Assembly: GCA_022925895.1 (NCBI GenBank)
Contig: JAKSYS010000318.1
Span: 1 to 64,000 of the forward strand
DNA from: Fragilaria crotonensis
Taxonomy: Eukaryota > Bacillariophyta > Fragilariophyceae > Fragilariales > Fragilariaceae
Direction of reading: 5' to 3'
DNA length: 64,000 nucleotides
Shown here: positions 43,353 to 54,480 of the stretch, piece by piece
How positions within the stretch are numbered: position 1 is the stretch's first letter
Layout of the letters: every line of letters begins with the position of its first letter
Made by a program: the position numbers and the translations under genes
The notes under the pieces: generated by a model
What the model was told of the DNA's origin: nothing
The model's database searches: none
The model's input: the letters and a program-made list of their open reading frames with translations, nothing else

Positions 43353-44499
43353 TGCGGCTGTCGTTTCTCTATGAGCTTGCTTGCGTGCAAGGTGACCACA
43401 ATGATTTTTTATGATCATGAACAGTTTGGGATCGATTTTTCAGTTTGTTTCCAATATATGGAAACTACTGTTCATTCTACTACAATCACCATACAAAGGT
43501 TGGTCACATCCTCTGATATCGTCCAGCTGTGCGAATGGGCTCCCTTGTGTGATGTAGTGCTAGTACTCGGATTGGACAAGGCAGCAACACGCAACATTGA
43601 GATGTTCAGTTTTCTTAACAATCACCGTACAGAAACTAATCTGGAATACGTCGTAGCCTTGACGTTGAGCGATGCCCAACGACATGATTAATGGGATCGA
43701 AATTGATAGTAATTCACTTCATTGTTAGTTGTGGTCATTTTCACTATGCATATGGCGCCATGAGATGAAAACGACTTCTTGGGAGAGAGCTTAATATCTA
43801 TATATTTCGATATCTATTTAGAATCTATAATAAAAACATTTATGTTCATTTGTCCTTCAGCCCCGTCGTCGTCATGACCTTCAGAACTTTCACCAATCAG
43901 GATGTTCGAAAGACATGTCTATATATTTCGATATCTATTTAGAATCTATAATAAAAACATTTATGTTCATTTGTCCTTAAGCCCCGTCGACGTCATGACC
44001 TTCAGAACTTTCACCAATCAGGATGTTCGAAAAACATGACGGTTCGCAAGATCGGCGCTGGCCCGGATACAAAATTTTGGATCGAATCTTGTTACCATTT
44101 TTATGTACTCGGAGTATTTCGAACGAATCTTTTGAGACAGTCTGTTCACTTTGTACTGCCTCCTACGTTGGAAACAAATTTTCCACGCACCCATAATACA
44201 CGTACAGCTGTTTGCACAATGAAATAACCCAACGTAGATCTTGGTAATTTTTGCACGTTAAAGCTTTTTTGCTAAAAGTAAAAAATAGATTCGTACTTTC
44301 GGGTACTGAAAAAAATAAACACAGTAATAGCATGTGTTGATCATGGGGGCATCAGCGGGTCAACGAAGCCGACACTGTGGCAAACTGACAACATGCCCTA
44401 TATCATTACCTTGCGCACTACCTTGAGGATTGAGCAACATGAGTGATGTTGTCAGTTTTCACATCACAACCCCACAATTTGCTATAATTTGGAGTGCCT
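43353..44499. repeat. intergenic with dispersed and tandem repeats
   Basis: Bases 43,690-43,790 carry a copy of the GGTCATTTTC...GGCGCCATG...AACGACTTCTTG repeat also found at 51,010-51,290. Bases 43,797-44,038 are two tandem copies of a 121-bp unit (CTATATATTTCGATATCTATTTAGAATC...GGATGTTCGAAA), differing at only a few positions. A third, more distant copy lies at 20,080-20,195. No gene is supported. Confidence 0.75.
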
Positions 44500-45672
44500 T
44501 TATGTGACTTTCTTTCGCTCGGTGAGTTTCTGTGCAGCAGCAAAATCTGACTCACAAGTCAAATCTAACATAACTTCTGTCGCATTCTCCATCTTGTTCA
44601 ACACGACGTTCTCGCTGGCTTCTCTCGATTCAGGGCCAAGCTCATCAATGCTAAGCAACTCCAACGCATTAACTATACCCACGTCCATACCAGCAGCAGC
44701 CTCCAAGATGACATGATGTAAGAACACTGAGTGAATCGATTCGCGAATCTTTGTCACGCCGCGGAAGCCGTACGACAAGTTGCTGATACGAGCAGAAATC
44801 TTCACATACGGACATTCTTCCTTAATTATCTTTGTAGCATTAATATAGTTAACAGCAGAATAAAGTTAACGCCATAGTTGTTGTGCTCCTCCAAACCAGT
44901 GCCGATCGTCAACACGTTGGGATCAAAGATGATATCCACAGGAGGAAAGCGGACTTTGTTCACAAGCATGCCATAACTGCGCTTACAGATGCGTAGCTTT
45001 TCATCCTCTGTCGCGGCCTGACCTTCCTCGTCGAACGCCATCACAACAACAGCGGCTCCATGCTTCTTCAGCAATGTCGCATGCTCCTTGAACAACTCAC
45101 TCCTCGCCGACCTTCAACGAGATCGAGTTGATTATGCACTTCCCTTGGCACCACTTCAACCCAGCAAGAACAATGTCGAACTTCGACGCGTCCAACATGA
45201 ACGAAACCTTCGCGATCTCAGGCTCAGCAGTCACGGCGATCTTCACAAACGTCTGCGTCGCCGCGAGTCCATCAAGCATACAGTCATCGACATTCTTGAT
45301 GTCAATCACGTGTGCTCCATCCTCAACTTGTTTCTTTGCAATATCCATGGCAGCTCCAAAATCACCAGCCATCATGACCTTCTTGAACTTAATAGAGCCC
45401 CTCAGGCTGCATCGCTCACCCACGTTCAAGAACGGCCTGCCGTGCTGGTTATGCACGTCCTCAACTACATGATCCTCAAGACCTGACAGCCACATCTTCG
45501 GACGACCCACGTCAGGAAGCTTGCTGCGAGGCTTGAAGTTCGCAGCCATCTCGCGGATTGCCTTGATGTGAGGAGGTGTCGACCCACAACAACCAACCAC
45601 CATGTTCAGCCACCCCTTGACGGAAAACACATCGTTGTGCTGCACCATTGCATCCTCGGGCATGTCGTCGTA
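44500..45672 (-). pseudogene. methionine synthase (MetH) fragment
   Basis: A decayed fragment of cobalamin-dependent methionine synthase. From 45,672 leftward it reads YDDMPEDA..., the end of the homocysteine-binding domain with zinc-binding GCCGSTP. The pterin-binding domain then follows: [66 protein letters not shown] and GFRGVTKIRESIHSVFLHH. About one third of a ~1,200-residue enzyme remains; the N-terminus and the B12 and SAM domains are missing. Frame changes lie near 45,110 and near 44,850, the latter a 17-bp imperfect tandem duplication (two GTTAACT... units). Family glycines are altered in KISARISN. The right edge is exactly the TA end of the element at 45,673. A working copy presumably exists elsewhere. 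Confidence 0.88.
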
Positions 45673-47550
45673 TGGCAGGTTTCACCTCTGAGAATCCTGG
45701 CGCATGGTACGGTATACATTCTACATAAGATGGAAATTATTTCGTGTGTGACGTCATCTTTCTAAAACATTGTCGTGCTGAAAGCAAGTGTTTCACAATG
45801 AGATTGCTTGCCGTCGTTTGCAACAGATGCACTCTTTTTAAACAACCCAGCCCTGACAGCAACCTTCCAAATACTCCCAAGAAAGGTTCTATGTAGGCTG
45901 GGTTGTTTATCTCCATGTCTGACACATGAATTTACACTGTTGTGCTCAGGGCTGTCGTGTTCGTGCGATGCAACACAACATACGGCTAACAAATGTTGAA
46001 TTCTTTGCTCCCTGGCTCCACATGAGTGGATGCATTGAGGCAGCTTGGTTGCTTGATGTTTATGTTGCTCTTTGGTTTCAGCCAACTCCTCAATTAGCTT
46101 TTGCAAAGTTGAGTTCATGTCGGTGACTCTCCTTGGCAAATTCACATCGTGTTGGAGCATTATGTACGGAGCATTATGTACTGCCCATGATGATGCTATA
46201 CGCTATACACCGATACGGCAGTCAATTGGTTTCTGGAGTTTCACATCAATGCAAGTGGCCGCTTCATCTCCATAACTGGACCGGCCAATGCGTGTACCGA
46301 GCACCAAGTTTTGATCGAAGTCTTGCTATCTCGCTCAATGCAACAATCCAGCCAATTTTGTTTTAATGTCTTCATTGTTGCGCTACTTCCTACCACCATA
46401 TCATTCTTAGAGGTTGAACTAATAATGTGTCAGGCATCTTTTTTAATAATTGGCATCGTCGTTGTTAATGTTGCTTCCTTTTTCGTCTTCTGCAGGCATT
46501 GCAAGGTCGCTCACAACTGGCCGCTTTTTCTCGTTCGTTCTCCCAGCATGGCATGTCGTCTCGGCTTCCATATTTGCCTCAACCTCTTGAAGTCATTCCC
46601 ATGGGGGTCTGATCATCTAGTGACTTTGAGTGGATGATTCAGCTGACGTCAAGACAAACACGTCGCGTTCCTTTTGAGAAGAAGGGCATCGCTTCACCAC
46701 AATAGAGGAGGAGGATTGCCCTTCCTGGCGTCACTGCAACAATCGCTTCAAAAATATACTTCTTGATCCATGGCTCATCCACCTACTACAATGGACGACA
46801 ATAAACAAAGGATTTGCATGGCAGCTCGGTCACAGACCACAATTGATGAACGGCTTCTCGCATGCACTGTACTCGGGGGAACTTGGTCACAAAAAAAGTC
46901 CATTGGGAGCCGCACTGGGTTTGGCGGATATTGTAGCAGTTCTTGGAATACTGCTGCCGGTAGTGCTCTGAATACTGAATAGAGTCTTTGTGGTTGTCGC
47001 TCCTCTTGATGATGATCATGACCGCAATTACTGTGTGAATCAACATTCCACCATGTCATTTGGCCAGAGTAGAAATTCCGTTCTCAACAATCGTTCCTGT
47101 GCAAGCACGACAGCCAGCAGCCTTTGCTAGCACCTTGTCCTGCCCCTTCTCGTAAAACTACGCTTCTATGATGACGGTCCCAGTGGGGCCTGTAAGCTCG
47201 GGATAAAGTGGATCCAAACGTAGTGATTAGTGAGGGACCCGCACATCACAGACCACAGATCCGAGCTGAAGGTTCATTCTTCCTTACCACGCCACATTCG
47301 TGATGTGGTGAAGGAGCTACTATTCCCGTCGTTTCATAAGACCTGGGTTAGCCGGTATGAAGTCTGCGTCAAACATGAAGTTCAAGAACCATACAATAAT
47401 GAAGTGCGATGGCGATGATTGATGCTACATTGACGACAACAACATCCTGATCGCAAAACAATTTGGACGAAGATTTACTATGGGATTTTGTGATCGTGGT
47501 ATAAATTCTACATTGATGTACGCCAGGACGGTTCAGGGTGAAACCTGCCA
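45673..47550. mobile_element. TA-target family, short copy C (1,878 bp)
   Basis: The left end, after TA, starts TGGCAGGTTTCACCTCTGAG. The right end, read inward, starts TGGCAGGTTTCACCCTGAAC and is followed by TA (47,551-47,552). The left 180 bases match the right end of copy B (TTGTCGTGCTG, AAGCAAG, TTTGCAACA, AACAACCCAGCCCTG). No DDE motif is visible inside, so it is non-autonomous or a relic. The interior (about 45,900-47,500) is not found in copies A or B; it includes a 42-residue minus-strand frame at 46,443-46,571 with a KKRP basic patch, whose reality is doubtful. It lies exactly against the MetH fragment. Confidence 0.85.
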
Positions 47551-47552
47551 TA

Positions 47553-50545
47553 CCCACTCAATGTCGCGAAGAGGGAATTCCGCTCCGTCGGTGATGCGCT
47601 CCGAGGAAGCCGACCAGAGGGGATGGCGCGAGAGCAGCGGTGCCAGGATGTGAGCCGGCCGGAATTCCGAGCCGGGCGAAATCGTCGAAAAAGGTTGCGC
47701 AGCGAGGGCAGCACGTAAGTCCCCTGAGTAAGGTCTAATGACGGCGAGATTGTTGGCGGCGGCAGCCGGCGTCCATTCGAAGACGAAAAAGGTGGGATGC
47801 GTAAATGGTGGGGGGGCGTCGAGAATCGCGCGGAAAACGTCCGGGAGGGTCGACAAAGAAGGTAACGGCAGGAAAATGACGCCGCAAGGCAAACGAGGGA
47901 GGGGAACAAGCGACTTACGTGGGGTGGGTGCAGGTTGCGGCGTCGTCCGTATCGTAGCAAAAAGGACGCGTAAGTGTCGCAGTGGGGGCTGGTGGCGCAT
48001 CCGTCTTGTGCGTCGTCGTCCGGATCGTATCAAAACGATGCGTCAGTGTCACAGCGGATGCTGATGTCGCTGTCGCCGTTGCATGGGACGTCGGACGAGC
48101 GGAAGAACAAGGCGATTTCGAACGAGCTGGAGCGCCCGGCGACGTAGTGCGAGCACTCGTACGGGCGAGTGAAGCGAGCGGTGGGGCCGCCGGGAGGAGA
48201 CCGTTGGCCCCTGCGACGTGGCGGTGGTGGTCGACCGTGGCCCATGGCAAAGCATACAACCCTGCCGCGGCCGAGTGTGGAAGGAGTTCATTGTGAGCTT
48301 TGCCTACATTCGTGTGCGGGAGCGTCCACGTTTCCTTTGGTAGGAAATTGTACGCAGTATCGGGGTCTCCTACTAGTTTGGGTTTCTTTGCTGCGTCTGC
48401 TGGCTGCCGACTTGGCATGCGTGCCCTACAGGACTCGATCCATTTCCCAAGTGCGGTCGACTGCTCGCCAGTCAAGGCCACATGCGACGCCCGGAAAAAG
48501 CAAGATTCGTTGCACACGCCGTTCAGGTGGTAGCGGCAGCAAAGATTCGGGACTGGCGCCTCCTTGGCGTGGTCCAGAAACACTTGCCAAACGTCCCGAC
48601 TCGTGATCTTGAAAAGGCGTCCACTGGGGTTTCGGACTGTGCTCGTCGGGTAGGAGCTCCCGCCCTTGCCCGATGCGCCTCCTCCGCTCGTCGCCGCGCG
48701 CGTTGCGTCCGCAGGACCTAGTTTTGCCTTTAAGTACGGACACAACGGAGGAAGGAACATGCCATCTTCCAGGTGCTGCCGCTCGGCCTGGAAATCGAAT
48801 AAGGTCGTGTTGACCGCGTCGATGTGTCCGCAACTGGCGCAGGATGTGAGATGATACTGCTGGATGCGTTGTTCGACGAACCACCCGAGGCGGCTCGGAG
48901 CCTGTAGCGTCCTCAAAGGCAAGACGTCTGAGATTTGCGACCGTGGTACCACCTGTCCGGGTTAAGAAGTGTACCCACGAACCCAACATCAGCGTGATCG
49001 GCGCTGCTGATCCGAATATTAGCTCCGTCACGCCTGCCATATTCTCGAACAGTTCGGCCAGGGCGCGAAAGTCACAAGGCACCACGTGGATACGAGTCAG
49101 CTTCTTAATGTCCTTATCCGACAGGCCCGTGGTCGAATCGGCCACCTTCAGCTGCATCCTCATTAGGTCGTCCACGGCGTCGGAGTCGTCCGCCCCACCC
49201 GTCAGCGACTTCTTCTCAAGGGGCTGAGGGCCGCACGAGAACAAGCTGAACGCTTCGGGCCGATCGTTCGTGGTTGCAATAAAGGATGCCATCCGCACTG
49301 CCGAGCAGAAACCGGATGGCAACCATACGACAAGCCCCCAGCGGGTCTTCAGGTGGTGATGCAAGTGCTGAGCCACGTAGGCTGCGTTCGTTAGCCCCAA
49401 TATCTCCGTGTAAGTCTCCACCGGCAACGATCTCGACGCTCCTTCACCATCCCTCTCCGATGCGAACAAGATCATTTGTTGGGTGGTGATCGGGAAGGCG
49501 TCGAACCTTTCTTCGGTGCTGTCGTCGCGGCTCCTTTCGCAGTCGCTTGGATCGCGAGCGCGTTCGCTAAGTTCGTCCACACTTCAGCCCCCACCGCGTC
49601 GACTCCGCGGGGGGCGGCCTCGCGAGCTGGGGAGCTCTCCTGCGCCGGCGTGGCAAGGGTCGGCAACAAGTAACGTCGATGGATGCCGCTCGCCCACCGA
49701 TCCACTCGCTTGCTAAATGCGAGGCCCGTCCCGACTCCCTTCGCGCCTCCTTGGAATACTGTGGCTCGTTGGGTCGCATGATTCCAAAGCCAGATCGGGA
49801 CGTATGCTGCCTTCTTCGCCACAGGGGACTCGACCGGATCATGACCGGCCGCTCGCGCTCTCTTCCTGATCGCGTCGATCGCTTTGAGACAGAGCTCGCC
49901 CGCGTCCGACGTGTATGCCCTCATCAGTGCGGCCACGAGGAAACCCGGGAGCGGGATTACGTTAGGCAGCACGATAGCGGCTCCCACTCCCGCCTCCGGG
50001 TCGATGTCGTCGTTGTCCTCGTCGCTGTCCGTGAACAAGTCGGTGTCGTAAGCTTTTGGTTTCTTCGTTTTCTTGGCGCCTTTCTTCGCTTTTCCTTTAC
50101 CTTTCGTCTGTCCTTTCGTTCCTCCCAGAAGCTCCTTAGCTTTAGGGTGAGTAAGTGCGACGTCCCCAATTTCCGACCAATGGACCATTCTAGACCACTC
50201 GTAATTGAACCCGGTCTGTTTGTCGTACGTCCCCGTTTGACTGAGTACCACGGTAGCGGCGGTACTGCCGGCACCAATGAGCGCCCAAATGTCTGCGTCG
50301 TCGTCGTCGTCGATATCGTCGTTTCCATCCTGATGGACATGGTGGATCATTTGGAAATCGCCGCACTCGTGAGCGATGAGATGTCCAATTTTGGGGGAGC
50401 AAAACCGTCGAGAACCCGCCACGGTGTTAAGTGCCTGAGCGTGACGGTCTGCAAACGTGTCGACGGCGTCCCATTGATCGAGATCCTGATAAACGTCCGC
50501 CCATGTCTTAGTTGTGTCATCATCGTCGTGCTCCGAAGTCGTCAT
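47553..50545 (-). mobile_element. retroelement fragment with CCCH-type finger
   Basis: A minus-strand coding block that starts at ATG 50,545 and is cut at its 3' side by the end of copy C. The first protein part (to about 49,470) is acidic, then Lys/Gly-rich (KGQTKGKGKAKKGAKKTKK), then helical (VAALMRAYTSDAGELCLKAID). The next holds VVWLPSGFCSAVRMASFI. Further on comes CCRYHLNGVCNESCFFRASH (about 48,540-48,480), a CCCH-like finger. The last part has SPGSEFRPAHILAPLLSRHPLW, a phrase I associate with the region ahead of the reverse transcriptase in diatom retroelements of uncertain class, perhaps DIRS-like. The element is broken, with a few interruptions, and no reverse transcriptase remains. 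Class assignment is weak; that it is mobile-element sequence is likely. Confidence 0.5.
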
Positions 50546-51460
50546 GTCAGGTCTCTAGGCGGGCCAATTTAATTTCTAGAATCTAGTCTTCGCCTTCGTC
50601 TTTCGTTGCCGTTCGTTGCGATTGTGATCACTGCCTCACTTCCTGACGTTCGGCATCGGTCTGTCAGTCGTCCTTCCTCACGGACATCCCACATCGCTGT
50701 CTATCCGAAAACCAAGCTGAGTGCGTTGCTCTCCATGTATTTTTTTGACCAAAAAGTATACTGTCTGCTGAGAACCAGGTCGATATTGTTTAAAGTTTGA
50801 CCGGCTCGAAATGGGGACATAGACGGATAGACGGGCTCCCAACTCGGTTTTTTCACCATGTAGTCACCATACAGACACAAAGCTGGGGCCGTTGTATGAA
50901 CCTAGCTTTGAGCTTGAGCGAGGCCAAGGACGTGATTTTCATCCTATATGCACTATGCACATACTATCCTATAGGCAATCAAAAAATTGATTGAAATTTG
51001 CTCTATGGTAAGTTGGGGTCATTTTCACTATGGCGCCATGCGATGGAAACGAAGTCTTTGCATTTGGAAGTCGTTGTTTGGGGTCATTTTCACCATGTAG
51101 TCACCGTATACATTCAGAACGAACCTGGGGCCGTTGTAGCTTTGAGCTTCAGCGAGGCCAAGGACATGATTTTAATTCTCTTTGCAATCACAATCGATAG
51201 AAATTCGTTCATTGTTAGTTGGGGTCATTTTCCTTATGCATGTATGTAGTGCAATGCGATGGAAACGACTTCTTGCAAAGGGAAGTCGCTATGATACATG
51301 TAATAAAGTGCATTGTTGTTGGGTCATTTTTCTCCGTGCACCGTATAGCGCATGCAATGCTATTGGAAAACACTTATCGCGATTAAAATTTGATTCTTCA
51401 TTTGCGGTGGGGGTGTGTGCGTGGGTGTCGGGTGTCGGGTTCATTTTTTCGGATCGGATT
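50546..51460. repeat. tandem ~220-bp repeats upstream of copia element
   Basis: From about 50,840 to 51,360 there are two good units and a decayed third, each with TTTTTCACCATGTAGTCACC (or similar), CTGGGGCCGTTG, GCGAGGCCAAGGAC and GGGGTCATTTTC...GCGATGGAAACGA. The second half of the unit also occurs at 43,690-43,790. No coding sequence is recognised. Confidence 0.65.
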
Positions 51461-51465
51461 GACTG

Positions 51466-51688
51466 CGAACGAATGCTACAGTGCAGTACTGCAGGCCTGC
51501 GTACTGTACTACTGTCGGCGTTCCATGTGACCGGTATAATGTAACATGTGTATCTATGAAATATAGCGATCAGGGGATAGCTGCGCCAAGTGCAACTATC
51601 TCACTCTTTTGTTGCTTTTAACTATTGTCTAGTCTATCTAGTAAGTATGACCTACTCGATCCATGAGATCGTACGGTTATCTTTGTTC
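51466..51688 (+). repeat. 5' LTR of older copia element
   Basis: CGAACGAATGC...ATCTTTGTTC, repeated at 57,627-57,843. The base after its end starts GGTTTATCAGACCC, a possible primer-binding site. Confidence 0.88.
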
Positions 51689-51905
51689 GGTTTATCAGAC
51701 CCAATCTCTGTGTACCAAGCAAAACGACGAAAGAGTCAAATGGAACACTTTGTCATCAATATGGTGTCGGTGCGAACAAAACACCGATGCAAAGTTCAAG
51801 CCGTACTTTGACGCTTGTCAAGTTCGTGCAGATACAATGACTGGGAGGACCGATCATCCAACCGCATGAAACGTGTGATTCGCCACGTCTATCAACCATT
51901 TAAGG

Positions 51906-53410
51906 TTGTCACTAACACATCTGTTTATAACAGACAAAAGACAAATGGAAGCTATCGCTGAAATCCAAGAAGTGGTCGAAGAACCACCGGTCATGGACAC
52001 TGTCCTCATGTGGATAGGGTTTGAACTAGAAGCCACCAGGAACCGAATTCGCGAAGAAGGGTTCGAATCCTTTGATGACCTCGCAACGATGAAGGAAAAG
52101 GAAATACGGGACCTAGCGGAGTCCTACGGGCGTCGCACCGTCGCAGACGGCAGGTACATATTTGGACTTCGTCGCACCCGTTACCTCATTGGGTTGATCC
52201 ACTGGGTCCAAGACTTTGCCAGGGTCGGTCAAGTGCCTAGCCTTGCAGGGATCGACAACATGGCGTCATTCCGTGAAGCGCTGGATACAGCGTTTTATAG
52301 GGCCGACGTCAGGAAGGTGGAAAAGGACCAAGCCGACACAGTCAGTAAGGCGGCAGATCCAGGAAAGTTCAAGGATGAAAAGAAGTGGCCTGAATGGGAG
52401 CCAGCCTTCGTAAACTACATTTCCACGATTCCGGTGTCAGCGGGGTACCATTGTCTTATGTCGTCCGCGACAAGGAAACCCCAGATGGTACAGTCGAATA
52501 CAGCAGCTTCAACGAACAGGCGATTGCATGTGCCCCATTGGCAGGACCAACCTATCAGGCAGACGCTCGTAAGGTCCATCAGTTGATAAAGAGCTTCTTG
52601 CAGACTGAGACAGCTGAACAATGGATCAAGCCTATCGCTCGCCATCAGAGTGGCAGGGAAGACATGCAAGCACTCAGAAACCATTATAGTGGCAAGGGTA
52701 ACACAAGTCGCCGTATCGCCGTTGCCGAACGACTCCGCGACTCACTTCATTACAAGAACGAAAAGTCCCTTCAGTTTTCAACCTTTCTTGACAAGTTGCA
52801 AAAGATGTTTAACATCTTTGAGGAGGAGAAAGAGGAAATCTCCGAGCAAGCAAAAGTCAGAATGCTGTTGAAGAAGGTGGAGCATCCTCAACTGCAAGAT
52901 GCGGTCGGCGCACTGCGCGTTTGCGCACAAATGGACGGCATTACCTTCACAGAGTGCGCCAACCACCTCTCGGCAATCGTATCGGAATTGCCGGACCATC
53001 AGATTTCTCGAAAGGTCTCAGCAACCGACTCTAAGTCTCGCGGTGTGGGTGCCAAGCACATTCGCGGCGGGGGACGATCCGCAAGTAACCCAGGGTCCAA
53101 ACGTAAGGGTATCAACATGCCCGACGGCACCATATGGACCGGACACTACTCAGACTGGGATAAGATGTCCGACGCAGATAAACAAACCGTCATGGACACA
53201 CGCAAGAAAAATCGGGCGAAGGGAACAATGCCAAACAAGAAGAAAGGCAGCGACCTCAAGTCGCAGATTGCCGACCTTAAGCGCTCTATTGCTGCCATTC
53301 AGAGCAAGACGTCCGACGATGACGGAGAAAAGTCTGATGAATCCGATGTTCCAGACAACGCTGGCGATGCCTTTGGTGGCCGCCAGAAGAAACGACAGAA
53401 AAAGGAATGA
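51906..53410 (+). CDS. copia gag region (fossil)
   Basis: The first part (51,945 on) starts with a helical segment (MEAIAEIQEVVEEPPVMD) and a SAM-like ESFDDLATMKEKEIRDLAE stretch. The second has WPEWEPAFVNY-like sequence, ETAEQWIKPIARHQSGREDM and LRNHYSGKGNTSRRIA, typical of the gag of this diatom copia lineage, then a Lys-rich C-terminus (KKRQKKE). It packages element RNA in living relatives. Part of a broken element. Confidence 0.7.
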
Positions 53411-53449
53411 CGCTCGCCGTCCGTTTCCACAGTTAAATCATCAAGGATA

Positions 53450-54431
53450 GTGTCGAATGTTATAAAACAGTCGAGGATTTCCTTTTACGATAATACTCAT
53501 ACTGTGGTTGCGGCGAACATCACTTATAATCGACGCACCTCCTACATCAACAAGACAATGACGCGCAAGCATAATGATGGATCCATGGCTACCTACGGTC
53601 GCATGGAACTTGATAGTCATGCAGATACCATTGTCTTGGGGCGGAATGCCATTATACTTCAGTATACCAGCCGAGAGTGTGACGTCGCGCCGTACTCTGA
53701 CACATACAAGCCGATCCGCAACGTTCCCATTGTGACGGGCGGGTGCTACGGCCATCACCAGCGCCACAACAGGTGCAACGTTCATTCTCGTTTTTCATGA
53801 AGCGATCTGGATGGGTTCACACCTGCAACACTCGCTTCTGAACCCGAATCAGATGCGTCATCACGGTATTACCGTGCAGGACAACCCGTATGCCAACGAG
53901 CCTCTACGTATTCAAGCGACTGACGATGACTTCGCTATACCGCTTCGAACGGATGGTACCATCATCTTCTTCAACTCGCGCACACCGACAGCTCATGAAC
54001 TCGCCTCATGCACTCATATTGTCATGTCGTCCGCTTCCCCATGGAATCCTCGTGAAGTGCAATTCCCTGCGCATCACGATGAGGAGGGAGACACGACGAC
54101 ACATGAAATAGCGCAAGTAAGCACATCTGACAACACGTTCGATCTTTCGACGTTGGACTTCGAGCATACCTCTATCTCGCAAGCACTCGCGGACCGACTT
54201 GTATCCCATGTGAGAGTAAATACTGTGCAAGCAGATAACATCGCTGCACAGGACGTGCCGCTACCACGAACGTTCACCTCAAAAGAACGTCATGTCGGGG
54301 TGTCCGCTCAGGAGCTCAGTGAGAGGTGGTTCATTGGACTTGCCCAGGCGCATGACACAATAAAAGTCACGACACAAAATTGCAAACGATCCGCCTTGCT
54401 CCCATTAAGTTGCTTGTCGGTACCGTGCTGA
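53450..54431 (+). CDS. copia protease region (fossil)
   Basis: The stretch MELDSHADTIVLGRNAII carries the aspartic protease active site in the form D-S-H-A-D-T, characteristic of one diatom copia lineage (most copia elements have D-S-G-A). SLLNPNQMRHHGITVQDNP, the post-protease segment, follows in the next part. The block lies between gag and integrase. Fossil. Confidence 0.75.
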
Positions 54432-54480
54432 CCGTGTATTTGAGAGGCCGCTACTTCGCGGGGACTTTTACACGGACACT

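Noticed and set aside
46443-46571. 42-residue frame with KKRP in short copy C
   Set aside because: Too short and unsupported to list as a gene; mentioned only within the element.
52050-52075. tRNA B-box-like GGTTCGAATCC
   Set aside because: It lies inside copia gag coding sequence and no A box or cloverleaf surrounds it.
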